Below are positions 38,998 to 51,470 of a stretch of DNA of 64,000 nucleotides, piece by piece. Made by a program: the position numbers and the translations under genes. Below the pieces are notes generated by a model, which made no database searches, was not told where the DNA came from, and was given only the letters and a program-made list of their open reading frames with translations. Numbering within the stretch: the first letter of the stretch is position 1; each line of letters starts with the position of its first letter. This DNA is from Triops longicaudatus (taxonomy: Eukaryota; Arthropoda; Branchiopoda; Notostraca; Triopsidae), in assembly GCA_022885665.1 (NCBI GenBank), contig JAGQDJ010000136.1, positions 62,001-126,000 of the forward strand, in the 5' to 3' direction.

Positions 38998-39847
38998 CAT
39001 AATTTAGTTTCTAATTTGTAGATTATAAGCGTATTTTTTATTATTTATGTAGTTTATTCCCAAACTAAATAACCGCGGAAAATAAGGAACGATACACAAA
39101 TCAATAGAAATACAGAGTACGGAAACGAAATTATAACATGGATATTATTCTAAACAAGGATACTAGGTTCTTTCATTGATGGTTTATTACAACTTACAAT
39201 TAATAAATAGAGCAACGATGAAACCTGAGATATACGTCCACTTAAGAGACGAAATATATTTAACCAATTTCCGCAATTCGTAACAAATAACGAGAAAAGA
39301 AAAAAATGGGTTTTCCGAAATTTGACACCGATTCTTCAACAGCGAAACTGCTTATAAACACATAAAATAATAAAAACATATTACTGGAGAATCGCTACGA
39401 AATATGATCTACCGTTGTGAAGTCTTATTGAAATCTTACGCAGCATCTTGGCACATGTTAAAAATAACCAAAAAAAATTCGCGTTGATTACAACAGCCAT
39501 TGTTTCACGTATTTGGTTAAACGAGTTTTTAAACTCGACTACAGCGAAATATAATCTGTTTTGTTCAATAGATTCCAACGAAATGAATTATATTCATTAT
39601 CAAAGTTTTTTCAACAAAATTATCTATAGTTACACTGAATTTTATTGTTGTTGTTCCATTACTTTATTGGAAGCCGAACAGCGAACGGAATCTCGTTATA
39701 TATGGTTATGAGCCTTTTAATAACAAATTGTCGGTAATAATGGGTGAATTTTGGTGTCCCATGCTATGTAAATATGAAAAAAAGCTCCTTATACAAAGAA
39801 TTTTGCATTAATCGAAGTCTTTTACTGCTGCGATGTGTCCATTTAAT

Positions 39848-39925
39848 TTTATTATTATTATTATTATTATTATTGTTATTATTATTATTGTTATTATTAT
39901 TATTGTTATTATCATTATTATTTTG
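39848..39925. repeat. (TTA)n microsatellite
   Basis: Trinucleotide run with occasional G interruptions. Confidence 0.95.
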
Positions 39926-40171
39926 ATATAAGTTGCCATCGTTACTACTTTATTTTTCAAAACAGTATTGTTACATGTGTACGTTTATTATCGCAGTTGC
40001 AATTTACTACATTACAGTATTGTAAATCTATTTAACGCGTTAACGCAATGGATTGGCTCATGAACGTTTGATTCCGCTTTGACGACATAAATCGTTGCTT
40101 TCTTGTTCTTACATCGCGATTTACAGAAAAACAGTCTAATAACGTCACAAATTCAGTGAACAGAAAACAAA

Positions 40172-40331
40172 CAGTAAAATCTCGTTAGTACTGGAAAAAA
40201 ATCTCCTCGATATATCCGAAGTTCGTTACATGAAAAGTTTTCTTTTCCGTTAGCACACTCCAGGCATTAACACTGTCCACTACAGCTGAAAGTTCCTGAT
40301 GAAAGGGTTCGTTATAACGAGATTCTACTAC
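40172..40331. mobile_element. Tigger-like MITE copy
   Basis: Left end cagtaaaatctcgttag; right end, opposite strand, agtagaatctcgttataacg. The interior carries tatatccgaagttcgttac. Confidence 0.75.
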
Positions 40332-41626
40332 AGTTTGAAATGCGTGGAATATTGCTGATTAGAACAGTGTAGGAAATCGTTTCAGAGAGTTATTAACATG
40401 AGCTCACGATGATAATTAAGTTTAATACGCTTATTTTTTGTCAGTTGACAACTCCAGAAAAGCTCCTGGTCGATTTGTGTCTGCGTGTGTATGTGTGACC
40501 CTAGACGGGAAAGGTCAATGTCCAAGTCTGGGTGAAGTTGAGTGAGTGGCAACGATAACCTTGCCTCCCAAGGGAAACACGACGAAGACGAAGATGAAAA
40601 AGGGGGGCGAAAGGGGTATCGGCCCTGGAGTATATACTTGTACGTTACAATTTTCTATCTCGGGAGCAAAACACAAGAACCAGCTTGGAAGACGGAAAAC
40701 TTGTCGGGTTTCAGTTGGCTGGTGGAAACCGCCGGCCTTCTTACGTCCAAAAGTTATAAAACTGTAGAGAAAAGATAACGCGTCGCAAAGCCATGGTTAA
40801 TGAGATCACTTGAGATGACCTTTTGGGTGATCCTTGCCTTTTTCCTTATCCGACTTCTTCCAATCTCGGTGTCTCTCTTATTTGCTGGTGTTTTTTATCT
40901 AGCGTTACAGAAATTAGTTTGACGCAATACGAGGCTAGTCGGTGAACCGCGTATGTCAAACTTGGCAGATGAAAAACAAAAACAGAAGAACTAAGCCTTG
41001 GACTGTGCCATGCGGCACTTTTTTACAGCCAATGGGTGCAAACGAATGTGTCAACGAAAAACTGCTTCATGCTTAGCTTTACTACTTGTTGAGGATTGTT
41101 ACCACGTACTTTAAAAGACACTACGATCTGAAAGTGACTTGAATTGACTACGATCTGAAAGACAAGCAAAGGAGGGTTAATTTTAACACGACGCGAAATT
41201 AACTAAAATCGTAGCAATTAAACAAAATGCTTGCAAAAGAAACAGAAATATAAATTAAAGCCTTTTGTTGAAACAAAACTTTTGTAAAATAAACAAAAAA
41301 CTTTTGTTTCATTATTAATGCCTGTAATTTTTAGTAATTTTACTAAAAAATAGTAATTTTACAAAAAATTACGGAATTATTTTTTAGTAAATTTGATTAA
41401 AATTAAGGACATGCTGAATAATGTATTCATGAAAATGTTGCGTGTAAAATGAGCGAAAATTATTAGAAAAATTTAAGTTTGATTTCTCTGTTTCCTTAGA
41501 AAAAAACGGGACGACACTCTTCGTTGTCATGTTAACTATAGATACTAATAAATTTCCAAAAACTACTTCTTAAGCTTAAGGCAAGAACAACTGCTAAAAG
41601 ATTACATAGTATTGTTCCACTGTTAC

Positions 41627-41870
41627 AAATATTGAGCTGTACAACTAATTTAGCAGGACCCTTATCCGAAATAACAAGTTCTGTTTTTAGTTACTTTTTC
41701 AAGTACAATTCACCCTTTTAGCACGAAACTTTCCCTATGCGGATTTCCTTGTACTCACTGTTTGATTTTTCCCAATCCTGAAACATTTGTAATTCATAAG
41801 TTATTTTTTGTGTACAGTTTGTCCGACGTCTCAATTGTCCTTTCCTTTCTTTAGTTAGTTTTGAGCTACT
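41627..41870. repeat. dispersed repeat, copy A
   Basis: Shares ordered blocks with 48888-49140: attgagct, aggaccc, attcagttttta-type, gatttttccc, aaacattt.gtaattcat and tttgtccgacg. Its minus strand encodes GQLRRRTNCTQKIT, which resembles GQLIRRTNCTTIRT in the other copy. Confidence 0.65.
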
Positions 41871-44800
41871 AATGTAAACTAAAATACAACGCAACATTAC
41901 AATTGAGCTAATATTTACACTACAATCTTCTCTAATAGAGCTTACAAAAAACTCTAATAGTGTCTCAAATTGAAGCATCTTGCATGACTTCGCTTATGTA
42001 ATTAAATTTTCATTGTTGAAACAGATTCTCTATGCGTACTACTTTTTAACAAATAACTTGGTCTTTTTTAATTTTTTCTCGGTTCATTTCCCTAAATCTG
42101 AAAACACATGGAGAAGAAAATTGCTTAGTAGCGGCCAAATTTTTCCAAACTTCTTTGATCACCACAATGTCGAGTTTGAACGTTGAAAGCTGTGGTTTAG
42201 GCATGGAAGTTTTTAATTAGCAAAGAATTGAGGGATTGAGTAGGTTGTCAAGGGGGGAAACGGTGGGAAATTTGGCGGATGGTTGTATATACTTGGTTAA
42301 CAACCCCTCGTTTCCAAAAGAGGGCGAGTTTAGGGAACGAAGAGAGAGTCTCCGTCTACCACTACCAGTTCTTGGCTCTTTGGGAATCCAAAAAGCAATT
42401 TGATCCTTTTTGGTTGAAGTTGCTATGCTACGTGACGTGGGTGATTGGCAAGCGAATGTTTGGTCGAACAAGGGAGGCGGTGACGGTTCAAATATTTTTC
42501 AATTTGGTAGACCGGGACGAAAAAGAAACAACTGTTGACCGCACGGGAAACGCTAATTCAATTTCAGACTCCTTTAGTCCGGACTTGTGATCACTTTTTC
42601 ATTCTCGTCATACTAGAACAATGAAAAATACTCCACAGATATTTTGTAAAAAAAGGAGTATTAAAAAATAAATCAGAGGAGTATCAACGATACAATTAAA
42701 AACAATTAATGTTAAAAAATCAACAAAACACTTAAATTATTTTTCTGAATTAATATTTCTGACTTTATTTTTATTAATCAATATTCGGTAATAAATGCAT
42801 AGTAAGCTTCTCAATGAAAAAATTCTGAAAAAAGACTTTATCAAGTTTGTAGAAATTATGAGAAAAAGGCAGAGCGTCTCTCAAAGCGTGGTAGTCTTCA
42901 TGCAAGGGAACGTTTGGGGGAAAAAATCTCTCCGGTTGGGTGAGAAACCTGCAAGGTTTAGTTAGGAGTCATAGCCATGCAATCAAGGTAATTTGATACA
43001 TTTGAGCGTTGTGGGAGCATGAAAGTTCGCATAGGAATCAAACATTACACGTTTCTAAGCCTGAAAAGATCCCAAACCTCCGCCAGTGAAAAGTTGTTGA
43101 CGTGTGCGAGAACAACCCATTCTTGAATTTGATACCAGTTTATACGACTTTCCGTCTCACACCACAGAACCCAAACTTTCTTTTATTTTCAGGGTATCTA
43201 AATAAGATATCTTGTTCAGGGTGAATTGTAGTCCCATGGAATGTTCATATTAGGAATGCAACAAATATTAAAAAAAAACTATCAAAACAAAATATTCCAA
43301 ACATAAGATGTTCCAAACATATATTTTTCTAAAAGCACAATAACTATAACTGCTTTTGATGAAAGCAAATGTAGCACTTACAAAACAGTATGTCAGCGAA
43401 GATACTTTCCAGATCGTTCATAGTAAATATAGGCCTGTGTTTTTCTCCTTTCTCGCTTTTTATATTCATATTCATTAGAAAACGTTGCATACAAAATAAT
43501 TTAGCTAATTCAAAATATATCAGTAGTATATCTTAAAAAATATTTAAAAAATAAATCTAAAAAAGGTGGTTAATCTTATATGTTAAGTTTTATGCTGAGT
43601 AAAGACTAATTATGTGTTTAGTCTACTTGTATTACTCTTTTCTAACAATCGTCACATAAATTGTTAACGAGATTTAAATTGGTCATGTTTATTAGCTACA
43701 TTTCCCTTAAAACCTTAGAAAATGTAATTTTTGGCATAAACAACTCATACTCTTAGAAAGTAAAAAACGTAAAATTTCTTACTAGGACAATTCTTGTCTA
43801 CACCTTATTTATGACGCATTTTTAATGAAAAACGGAGAACCTTTTCGAATTTAATCAACTTAGCAAAGCCAATTAGCCCAATCTAGCGTAACAAAATAAT
43901 GAACAGGGGTTAAAAAGGGGAAAAGACCCTAACGGCAGGTTGAGATAACGGTACTGAATCGTACACTCAATCTTCCTAGGGTCAAACAAATCACCAAATC
44001 CGCACTCGTCTGTGTATTTCATGTTATTTGACCATCTATATTTCCCAACTGCATTCGCAGTTGCTAGCTAGTACAAAAAATTCCAAATATTCGTCCTTCT
44101 ATAACTGATTTAATATGATTACTACTTCTTTTTCGGCTTGTTAATCTACGTACTCTAATTTTTTTTATTTTTATTCCTCAATAAACGCACGATTTTTTTT
44201 ACATATTTAATTTTTTAGATTTTTTTAAATTGAAATGCTGGACAATGTGGTATACAATCAATGTGCATAATATTCTGTAATAACCAGACCATTAGACTCT
44301 CACTGAAATTCCTCTTGTCGTGAATAATACGATTTCTTCAGCAATCTGACAAGGACTTTTAGACAATAACGAGAAGCATATTTTTAGAACGCAAACCTTG
44401 GGCGTTTGCCTTTTTATAATCGTCTATCGTGGCTACAAAGGCATAAAACAAGAAAAAGCCCTTTTCATTTTTCTGATCCCCTTTGACGTCCTTAGAACCA
44501 GCTGTTAAAACTGGTGCATATTTGCCCACGCCCATTGGGTTCTAGTGCGCTTCATTCTAACAGGCGAAAAAGGACCTTTTCGGAATAGTTCCGAACGACT
44601 GACAAGGTCCACCTTGATAAGTTCTAAAAAGAAGGGGTGTATATATATACACAAATACATATGCAAGCCAGTGGGGGCCACCCTAAGAAAAACAAACAAC
44701 AAAAAGCTTCCCATTTTAGCCCTCCGTATGAAAAATGTGTATACACATTCAGTGTATGAGGGACTCAAACGACAACAAGTCCATTCCCTTAAAAAAAGGC

Positions 44801-45567
44801 AGAAAAAGATCAAAGTGAGCGAATAAAAGTAGGAATATGAATGGCATTTCTCAAGTAGGCTACGTTTATTACGCACTACGTACCACTTTATGGACAGCGT
44901 AACACTACTTTGCAAGGAGATCACATTACCACGATAAGTTGCAATCATGTGCCACATTCCTATAGCTCAAACTTTCCGTATTAATACGGCTTTTCTGCAG
45001 CAAAAACGCGGTAATTTTTATGTGATTTTTCCAATCTAACTTAAATTGAACCCGATTTACGCCAATATATTTGACGTAGCCTAACTTTAAATGCTTGTCA
45101 CAAAAGGGTCAGTTATACAAATCTGGGTAACTCAGGTATTTCTTTGGAAAATGACATATTGAAGCTTACTAGTGATAGACAAAAAAGAAGCTTAATCCGT
45201 GTTAAGCGACATTTTCCGAAAGGCGAATGTTCGAGAAGCACTGCGATTTTTTAAGCTTTAATTTTCAGCGTTACAAAGGCTCAAATACGGCACAAATAGT
45301 GTGCAAATCATCATTGAAGATCAATATTTAACAATAATCGAAAAATTTTACTCGATTTTCCCCATACTTCGTTTTGCGCGTGTTTTGCTCTACCTTTTAC
45401 TATGCTATGAATGCACATCGTCTTCGACTTACGCGGTAAGCAAGCCTGAAAGCTCCGAAGATGCTTTCGAGAATAATTCCATGTAATGCAGTAGTGCCAC
45501 GTTGTAAAGAAAACCTTTTAGCAAGAATTTCTGGATATAGCGTACTGCTAGTTACCCATTTACATAA

Positions 45568-45645
45568 AAGCGTCTAATACAGAAAACTTCGGATATACCG
45601 AACAGTTTGTAGCCCCATGAAGTTCTTTATAACGAAACTTTAATA
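45568..45645. mobile_element. Tigger-like MITE fragment
   Basis: The interior word acttcggatataccgaacag and the right-end-like gttctttataacgaaacttt are present; the left end is missing. Confidence 0.5.
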
Positions 45646-45717
45646 TAATTTTTAATGAAAAATTTTTACAGGACTTAAATCTTAAAATCTTCTGCAAGCA
45701 AATTTGTAGGATTATGC

Positions 45718-45939
45718 AATACAATCTAGTTATAACAAACCGTCGGCTAAGGTTTTGGGAAATGTAGAAAAAGCGTCCGATATAATGAACTTCAGGTTAT
45801 ACCGCAGCTTTAACGTTGCCCAAAAGTACTTTAAACGGTATTATACTGCCCTAGTGTAACAAAAACACCGTATGTAACGAACTTTGTGTACCCGACAGCC
45901 TCTCTAAGCTAATAGGTTCGTTATAGCGAGATTCTTCTG
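45718..45939. mobile_element. Tigger-like MITE copy
   Basis: Left end tacaatctagttataacaaa; right end ggttcgttatagcgagattc. The interior has cgtccgatataatgaacttc. It lies about 70 bp from another fragment, suggesting nested or repeated insertion. Confidence 0.7.
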
Positions 45940-46028
45940 GATTTAAGTAATAAAGCAAATGGAGAAGTACCCCGCTAGAAGAACAACGAAAACGTTAACA
46001 ATTAAGTTAGGATAAGCTACATTACTTT

Positions 46029-46162
46029 AAATAATAATAATGATAGTATTTTTAATATTATTATTACTACTAATAATAATAATAGTAATAATAATAATAA
46101 TAGTAATAATAATAATAACAATAATAATATTAATAATAATAATAATAATAACAATAATAGTA
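46029..46162. repeat. (AAT)n microsatellite containing an inverted (ATT)n segment
   Basis: An aatattattattactac segment sits inside an AAT array, so the two orientations can pair as a hairpin. Confidence 0.9.
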
Positions 46163-48887
46163 AGAAAAAGAAGAATAGACTTAAGTTAGATTACGTTAAA
46201 GCATCTGCAAACTGCTGTTCCAATAAGATGCTCAGATGTGTGACGTAGAAGCACCAAATAGGCTTATTACGCTCATTAGTAAGACAACGCATTTACTTCG
46301 TGGTTTGCGTAATGCAGTTACGCCATTAGGGTCCTAAGCTTACAATTACGAAAGGGGCAGAAAGGGGTGTAGAGCAGCAAATAGAAAAGCTCCTAAATGA
46401 ACTTAGCGAAAAAAATACGTTAAGATTCGTTAAGGTTGGTCTCCAGGGAAACGTTCTGTACACACGCTCCCCGAAACGAACGAACGCGGCGTTAGGACGC
46501 TACGTTACGGTACCCGAAAGGCACAGCCGAAAGGTTAGGCGTTTGAGCTTAAGAGGGCAAGACAAGGGTGAAGGGAGAGAGAGGGAGACAGGGTGAAAGA
46601 GAGCTCGAAAAGTGGCCGTGACACTTGCAGCCTGCTTTTAGCCCTTTTGGGTCAGAGCTTATAGCCACGAATTTTGAAATCAACGTGCGGAGGGTTGGGG
46701 GAGAATCTCCTTAGGGGGTTTGGAGGGTGCAGAAGGCGCGGGAAATGATACGCGGGTTGTATATAGGTGGCAGTAACCCGCTAGTAACGCAGGATTCAGG
46801 ATTTACCGCCACCTTTTAACCACCTTCTTTATCTTGTCTTTTTTTTCGCTCCGAAGTTTCTGGGTTGGAAATGCTGCTTGAAAGCATTAATTAAGTGGGC
46901 AGATAAGAAATCTTCGAGGGTAAGAACTCAATGTTTGGGGCGTTCGGAGCTGTCGAAATGGACCAGCGGGTAAGGACTAATTTGTTGGAGGAGATGGAGT
47001 GTCAAGATTGCGTTGTAGAAGGTTTGTTTGCCCGATGTCGACGAACTGAAACATCTGAATGGGACGTGTTCGCGATTGTTGGAACCCTGCGTAGATGAAT
47101 TCAGAGTTTTAAGGATTTTCCGTGCTTTAAATGGGCACATTGGTACACATGTTGACCTGTGTTGTGTTTTTTACGGTACTGCGTTTGATTATACATAAGT
47201 TTGAGATATTACGAAAAATATCAACAATTAAAGCGCTCGCGCTTAATGCAATGACATTCTAGAAATTGTGAATTTGTTTGAATTGAATTGAATTAAATTG
47301 CACTGACCAAGAGAAGCGAAGTTGACTTGATTCTTTGCACAAGAATGAATTTATTTCGGTAGCAACATTTTTTTCTTTTTTTTTTTAATTTTTGATGAGA
47401 AGGTACCCTTAAGTGAGGATAAATATAATACAATAAAATACATTATCGGCTCATATTTCTCCGTTATCTCGTTTCATTTCCAAGTTTGAAAGAATTCTCG
47501 AGTTTTTTCCTTCAAATCTTTCAATTCCGCTTTCTAGTTTTCCACGCGGTTTTTCCAATCATACACAGCTATTTCAATTAGAGGGACAAATCATGTTAAA
47601 AATCTGTTTAGCTTTATATTGAATTTATCCAGTAAAATGAATTTTATTTCAAATTCACTGAGTCGACTTGAGATTTGGTTACTTTTGCTTCCGTTATAAG
47701 TTTCCCATGTTTCGTCACTATTACAGAGAAAGAAAACCTTGTGCACATACCATAAAGTAACCTTTGCGTACTATGGGTTGCATTTCTGAACCAAAGTTTG
47801 CCACACAACACGATTAGAGCTATTTACCCTTTTTCGGAAATTAACACATGTTTTGCTTCGAAGTGAACGCGTAAGGAGCGTTTCTCAAGTTGCAAGGCAT
47901 TCTTTGAAGGCAAAGAGCACCATCTCCAGAATTCCACTTGTTCTAGCTGAACTCACTTTTCTTTCTTTTCTTTCGAAAACGAACATATGTAATGCATTCC
48001 AAACGTTGTTTAACATGATGGGCGTCCTCCCTTTTTAGCTGTAAACTGCCACCCCAGGTGTTTGTTCTCATAAATGAAAGAAGGCAGGCGAGGGCGTTGT
48101 ATTTCTTTTATCCACGCCGTTTATCTTGCTCTTCCTCTTTTGGCCCTTCTCAGCATTTCTGTACCCTTTTCTTCATTTGCTTTTTTTTAAGCTAGAAGCA
48201 GTTTTTTTCCTCTATTGTTATTACACGAGTTTTAAAGGTGAACTTACAATTTCTGGCTTTTTAAACATGCTTTCATGTGCTCTAAATATTAAAAACCGTG
48301 TGTCCGAATTTAAAAACAGAAAAAGCTGAAGGAAAATGCAGTAATATAACTGTTATGACCTGGCTTAAGGATTTGTTAGCTTGTGAAAGAAACGTAAAGC
48401 AACACAAAAAGGGAAAACTGAAGAGGACTTGTGAAAGAAACTTTTAGAACTCTGATGATTGGGTTTTAAACCAAGACGGATGTGAGGACAAGGAGACAAA
48501 GTTTATCTTAGGAAAGAAGTGGAAGGTTGATAGTGTGTGACACGTGCATTCAAGTCTTTGCCTTCCTTTTGGGAGGCTCGCAGTGTCAAGAGTGATGTAC
48601 AGTTTACTACGCTAACCATTTTTAAGGCAACTTTGGTGGTCGCGTTAGGGTTTTTTCAACGTCTTCTCTCTGGAGACTGACAAAAAGGAACTTCAAAAAA
48701 CATGAACAACTATTGTTCAGGCAGATTCACTCTTGAATGTCAACCGTGCTCTAACGACTAGAACTGGTTCTTTAGCGTACAAAATCATTCGAGATTTTTT
48801 AAGATATCGTGTAAAATCAGTAAAGCAAATATGTAGTGAATGCTTAGATTGTCTAACTTATGACCTACACAAAATTTGTACTTTTTT

Positions 48888-49140
48888 CTATAAATATATT
48901 GAGCTGGTGCAAGAGAACTAATAGGACCCGTTTCTTACAAGAGCTACAAATTCAGTTTTTATTTATTTTCTCATAACATTTGTAAACTTTTTCGACGAAA
49001 CTTTGTCCGTGTTGACTTCGTCGTATTTACTAGGCGCGTGATTTTTTCCGATCTTAAAACATTGGTAGTTCATTAGTTCTGATTGTTGTACAATTTGTCC
49101 GACGGATTAACTGTCCTTCTTCATGAAGTAGGCGTTGATG
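48888..49140. repeat. dispersed repeat, copy B
   Basis: Same block order and strand as 41627-41870. The minus-strand frame is broken by a stop right after ELPMF. Both copies look decayed. Confidence 0.65.
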
Positions 49141-51436
49141 CAGTGCTGTTGGAATTTGCAAGTGTTTTAGAAGCACTATTTCTTTCTTTCTTTTCTTTAA
49201 AAAAGAATTGATATAACATTGACGTTGTACAACGTTTTATAAGCAAGAAAAAAGGGCAAGAATGTTTGATAATGGTGTAAGCATCTTAAACCTAAATCAA
49301 GTTACAACACATTCTTTGGGATTGTCCATTCTTCTGCTCTCCGGAGGAGGGTTTTTAGAGGGGGACGCCCCTACGGGGCCAATGTAAGTTGTACATGAGG
49401 GTGAAAGCTCTTTTGTTCACGCTCTTCTTCACCTTGTTCACATTTTCCACTAAACTATTGAACTCGCATGCTCTTAACATGTGCCCTTCGACTGGAAAAT
49501 GGCTCCCTTTGCGTTCCTGCTGCGCCTCCAACTCCGGGCGGTCTCGGGGACACAATGAGAAGAACAAATTCATCCACCCAGGAGAGCTTTCATTCACTAC
49601 TGAATATCACTCCGTTCGAAAGTACTAGTTTTACGACAATATTAGCCCCTTTCCAGTTCAAATTGTTGTCCTATTCAAGCTCTTCACTTTTTCAATGGTA
49701 AAGTTTTCTTTTTTAATTTATTTACGTTTAGCTTTGACTTTTAGAGCTCAATTTCTGCAGTTTAACAACTAATTGATAAATATTCGAAAAATGAGCCAAT
49801 AAAAATTTTAATAAAAACTGAAAAATGTAACTAAAAGTAAATTTAACTAAATTAAATTATTTTTTACTGAAAGTAAGTTTAATTTTATGGAATTTTAGTA
49901 TTTTACACAATATCTACAAGATCTGTGTAATTTGTATGATTTATAAGATTTAAAACAATATTTATAGTTTATGTAATGTTATATGACATGCTTCATGATA
50001 TGCATCGTTTCGCATTCAGTTTATGGACGCGTAAAGCTTTGAAGTTTTCATTGTACAGATTTTCGGATACTGATGGAATTTTTATGGAATTCTTTCATTT
50101 TAAGTTTGGGCGCGGTGGAAGTTCTTGATACTAGAGTGTTTGAACTTGACTAAATGAGTAGGAATGAGGAGTATATCGACAATCAGTTCACCTTTTTTGA
50201 GCCGAGGGACTGAAGAGCGTTGGTCGAAGTAGGGGGATGCGCATTTAGGTTTTGTTTGCTTTCATGAATGCTCTTTACTTGTCGAGCATCCGTCTTTTGT
50301 TCGGCGGCGCGTACACAACAGGAGCTAGTCTATATATGCCCAAGCCAAGCTGGCTTTTGTAGTCCAACTTGGCGAGGAATTTCCATAGCTGCATTGTGTG
50401 TGGATAGGTCTCAGTCTGTTTACTTCATTCCCTCTGGCTCCTTTTCCTTCTTTGCCCTGTCCTTTTCTTTATCATTTCGTCATCTCTTTCCATTCCTTGT
50501 AGCCGTTATAAACCTATCACAACGCACTGCACGTTGAGAAAAGAGCCTAATTTTACCTAATTGTCGAGAGTAAAACTTTCGGTAATTGCACCGGCTCAGA
50601 TTTCCGAAAAATATTTCAAGCTTCCGAACAGTAACATCTCGGTAGACACAATTACTCATACGTAGATAGTAGGAGTTATTAGCACTTTTGTTAAAAATTC
50701 ATAGCACAATCGTTCCAAACTATAATACAAACTTAGATAACTTTAAAAATCTCCCTATTTACGTTCCCATTAAGCCCTGAGCAATATGTTGTATTTTCAT
50801 ATGTTATGCACACTAAATACTATAAAAAATGCAGCGATTAAGAAAGTTGAAGGCGATTATAGGTCAAATTTCGAAGTTTGCTTAACAAGTGAACCAAACC
50901 ATAAAATAATTCGTACGTTTCATTTAAAGTTTAGTCGTGTAATCGTTTTAGGATAAGATTAAGCTTTTATTTATTTAAAGTTATTAATTTATTTCAAGTT
51001 TTAGGGTAAGATTTTGTTAAAACAGTATGTATCGGTAAAGCATCAGCTTCTGCTTTAGTTTTAACGAACAGTAACAAGACCGTTTGCGCACACAGTTTAT
51101 AAACTATTTACACACAGTATTTTCATTTATTAGCTGTAATAAGCTGAGCAGTCCTTAAAGCTTGCCCTGCTAGTAACAATGAAACAGTGTCGTCTCCCGT
51201 GACGGAATTCATACACATTATTAGCATTACGCATAAATGTCAGTTCTTGACCATTTAAACTACCTATTCTTGCGACAGTCTACTGTTGATTTTCGGAAAG
51301 GTACTGATAACAGAGTTGAGATCGTCGTCTTTGTGCTTAAGCTACCAGTTATGAGAGGTTGTCCCATTGCTGAGAGGAGCAAACCATCTTTTGGGACAGC
51401 TATCAACTTTGGAAATACCAATTTGTGGAATTTTGT

Positions 51437-51470
51437 AAAAATAATAATAATAATCATAATAATAATAACA
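51437..51470. repeat. (AAT)n microsatellite
   Basis: Short trinucleotide run with one interruption. Confidence 0.9.

Noticed and set aside
44505..44957. 150-codon minus-strand frame with hydrophobic stretches
   Set aside because: Composition reflects T-rich DNA and a TATATA run; no signal peptide or family match.
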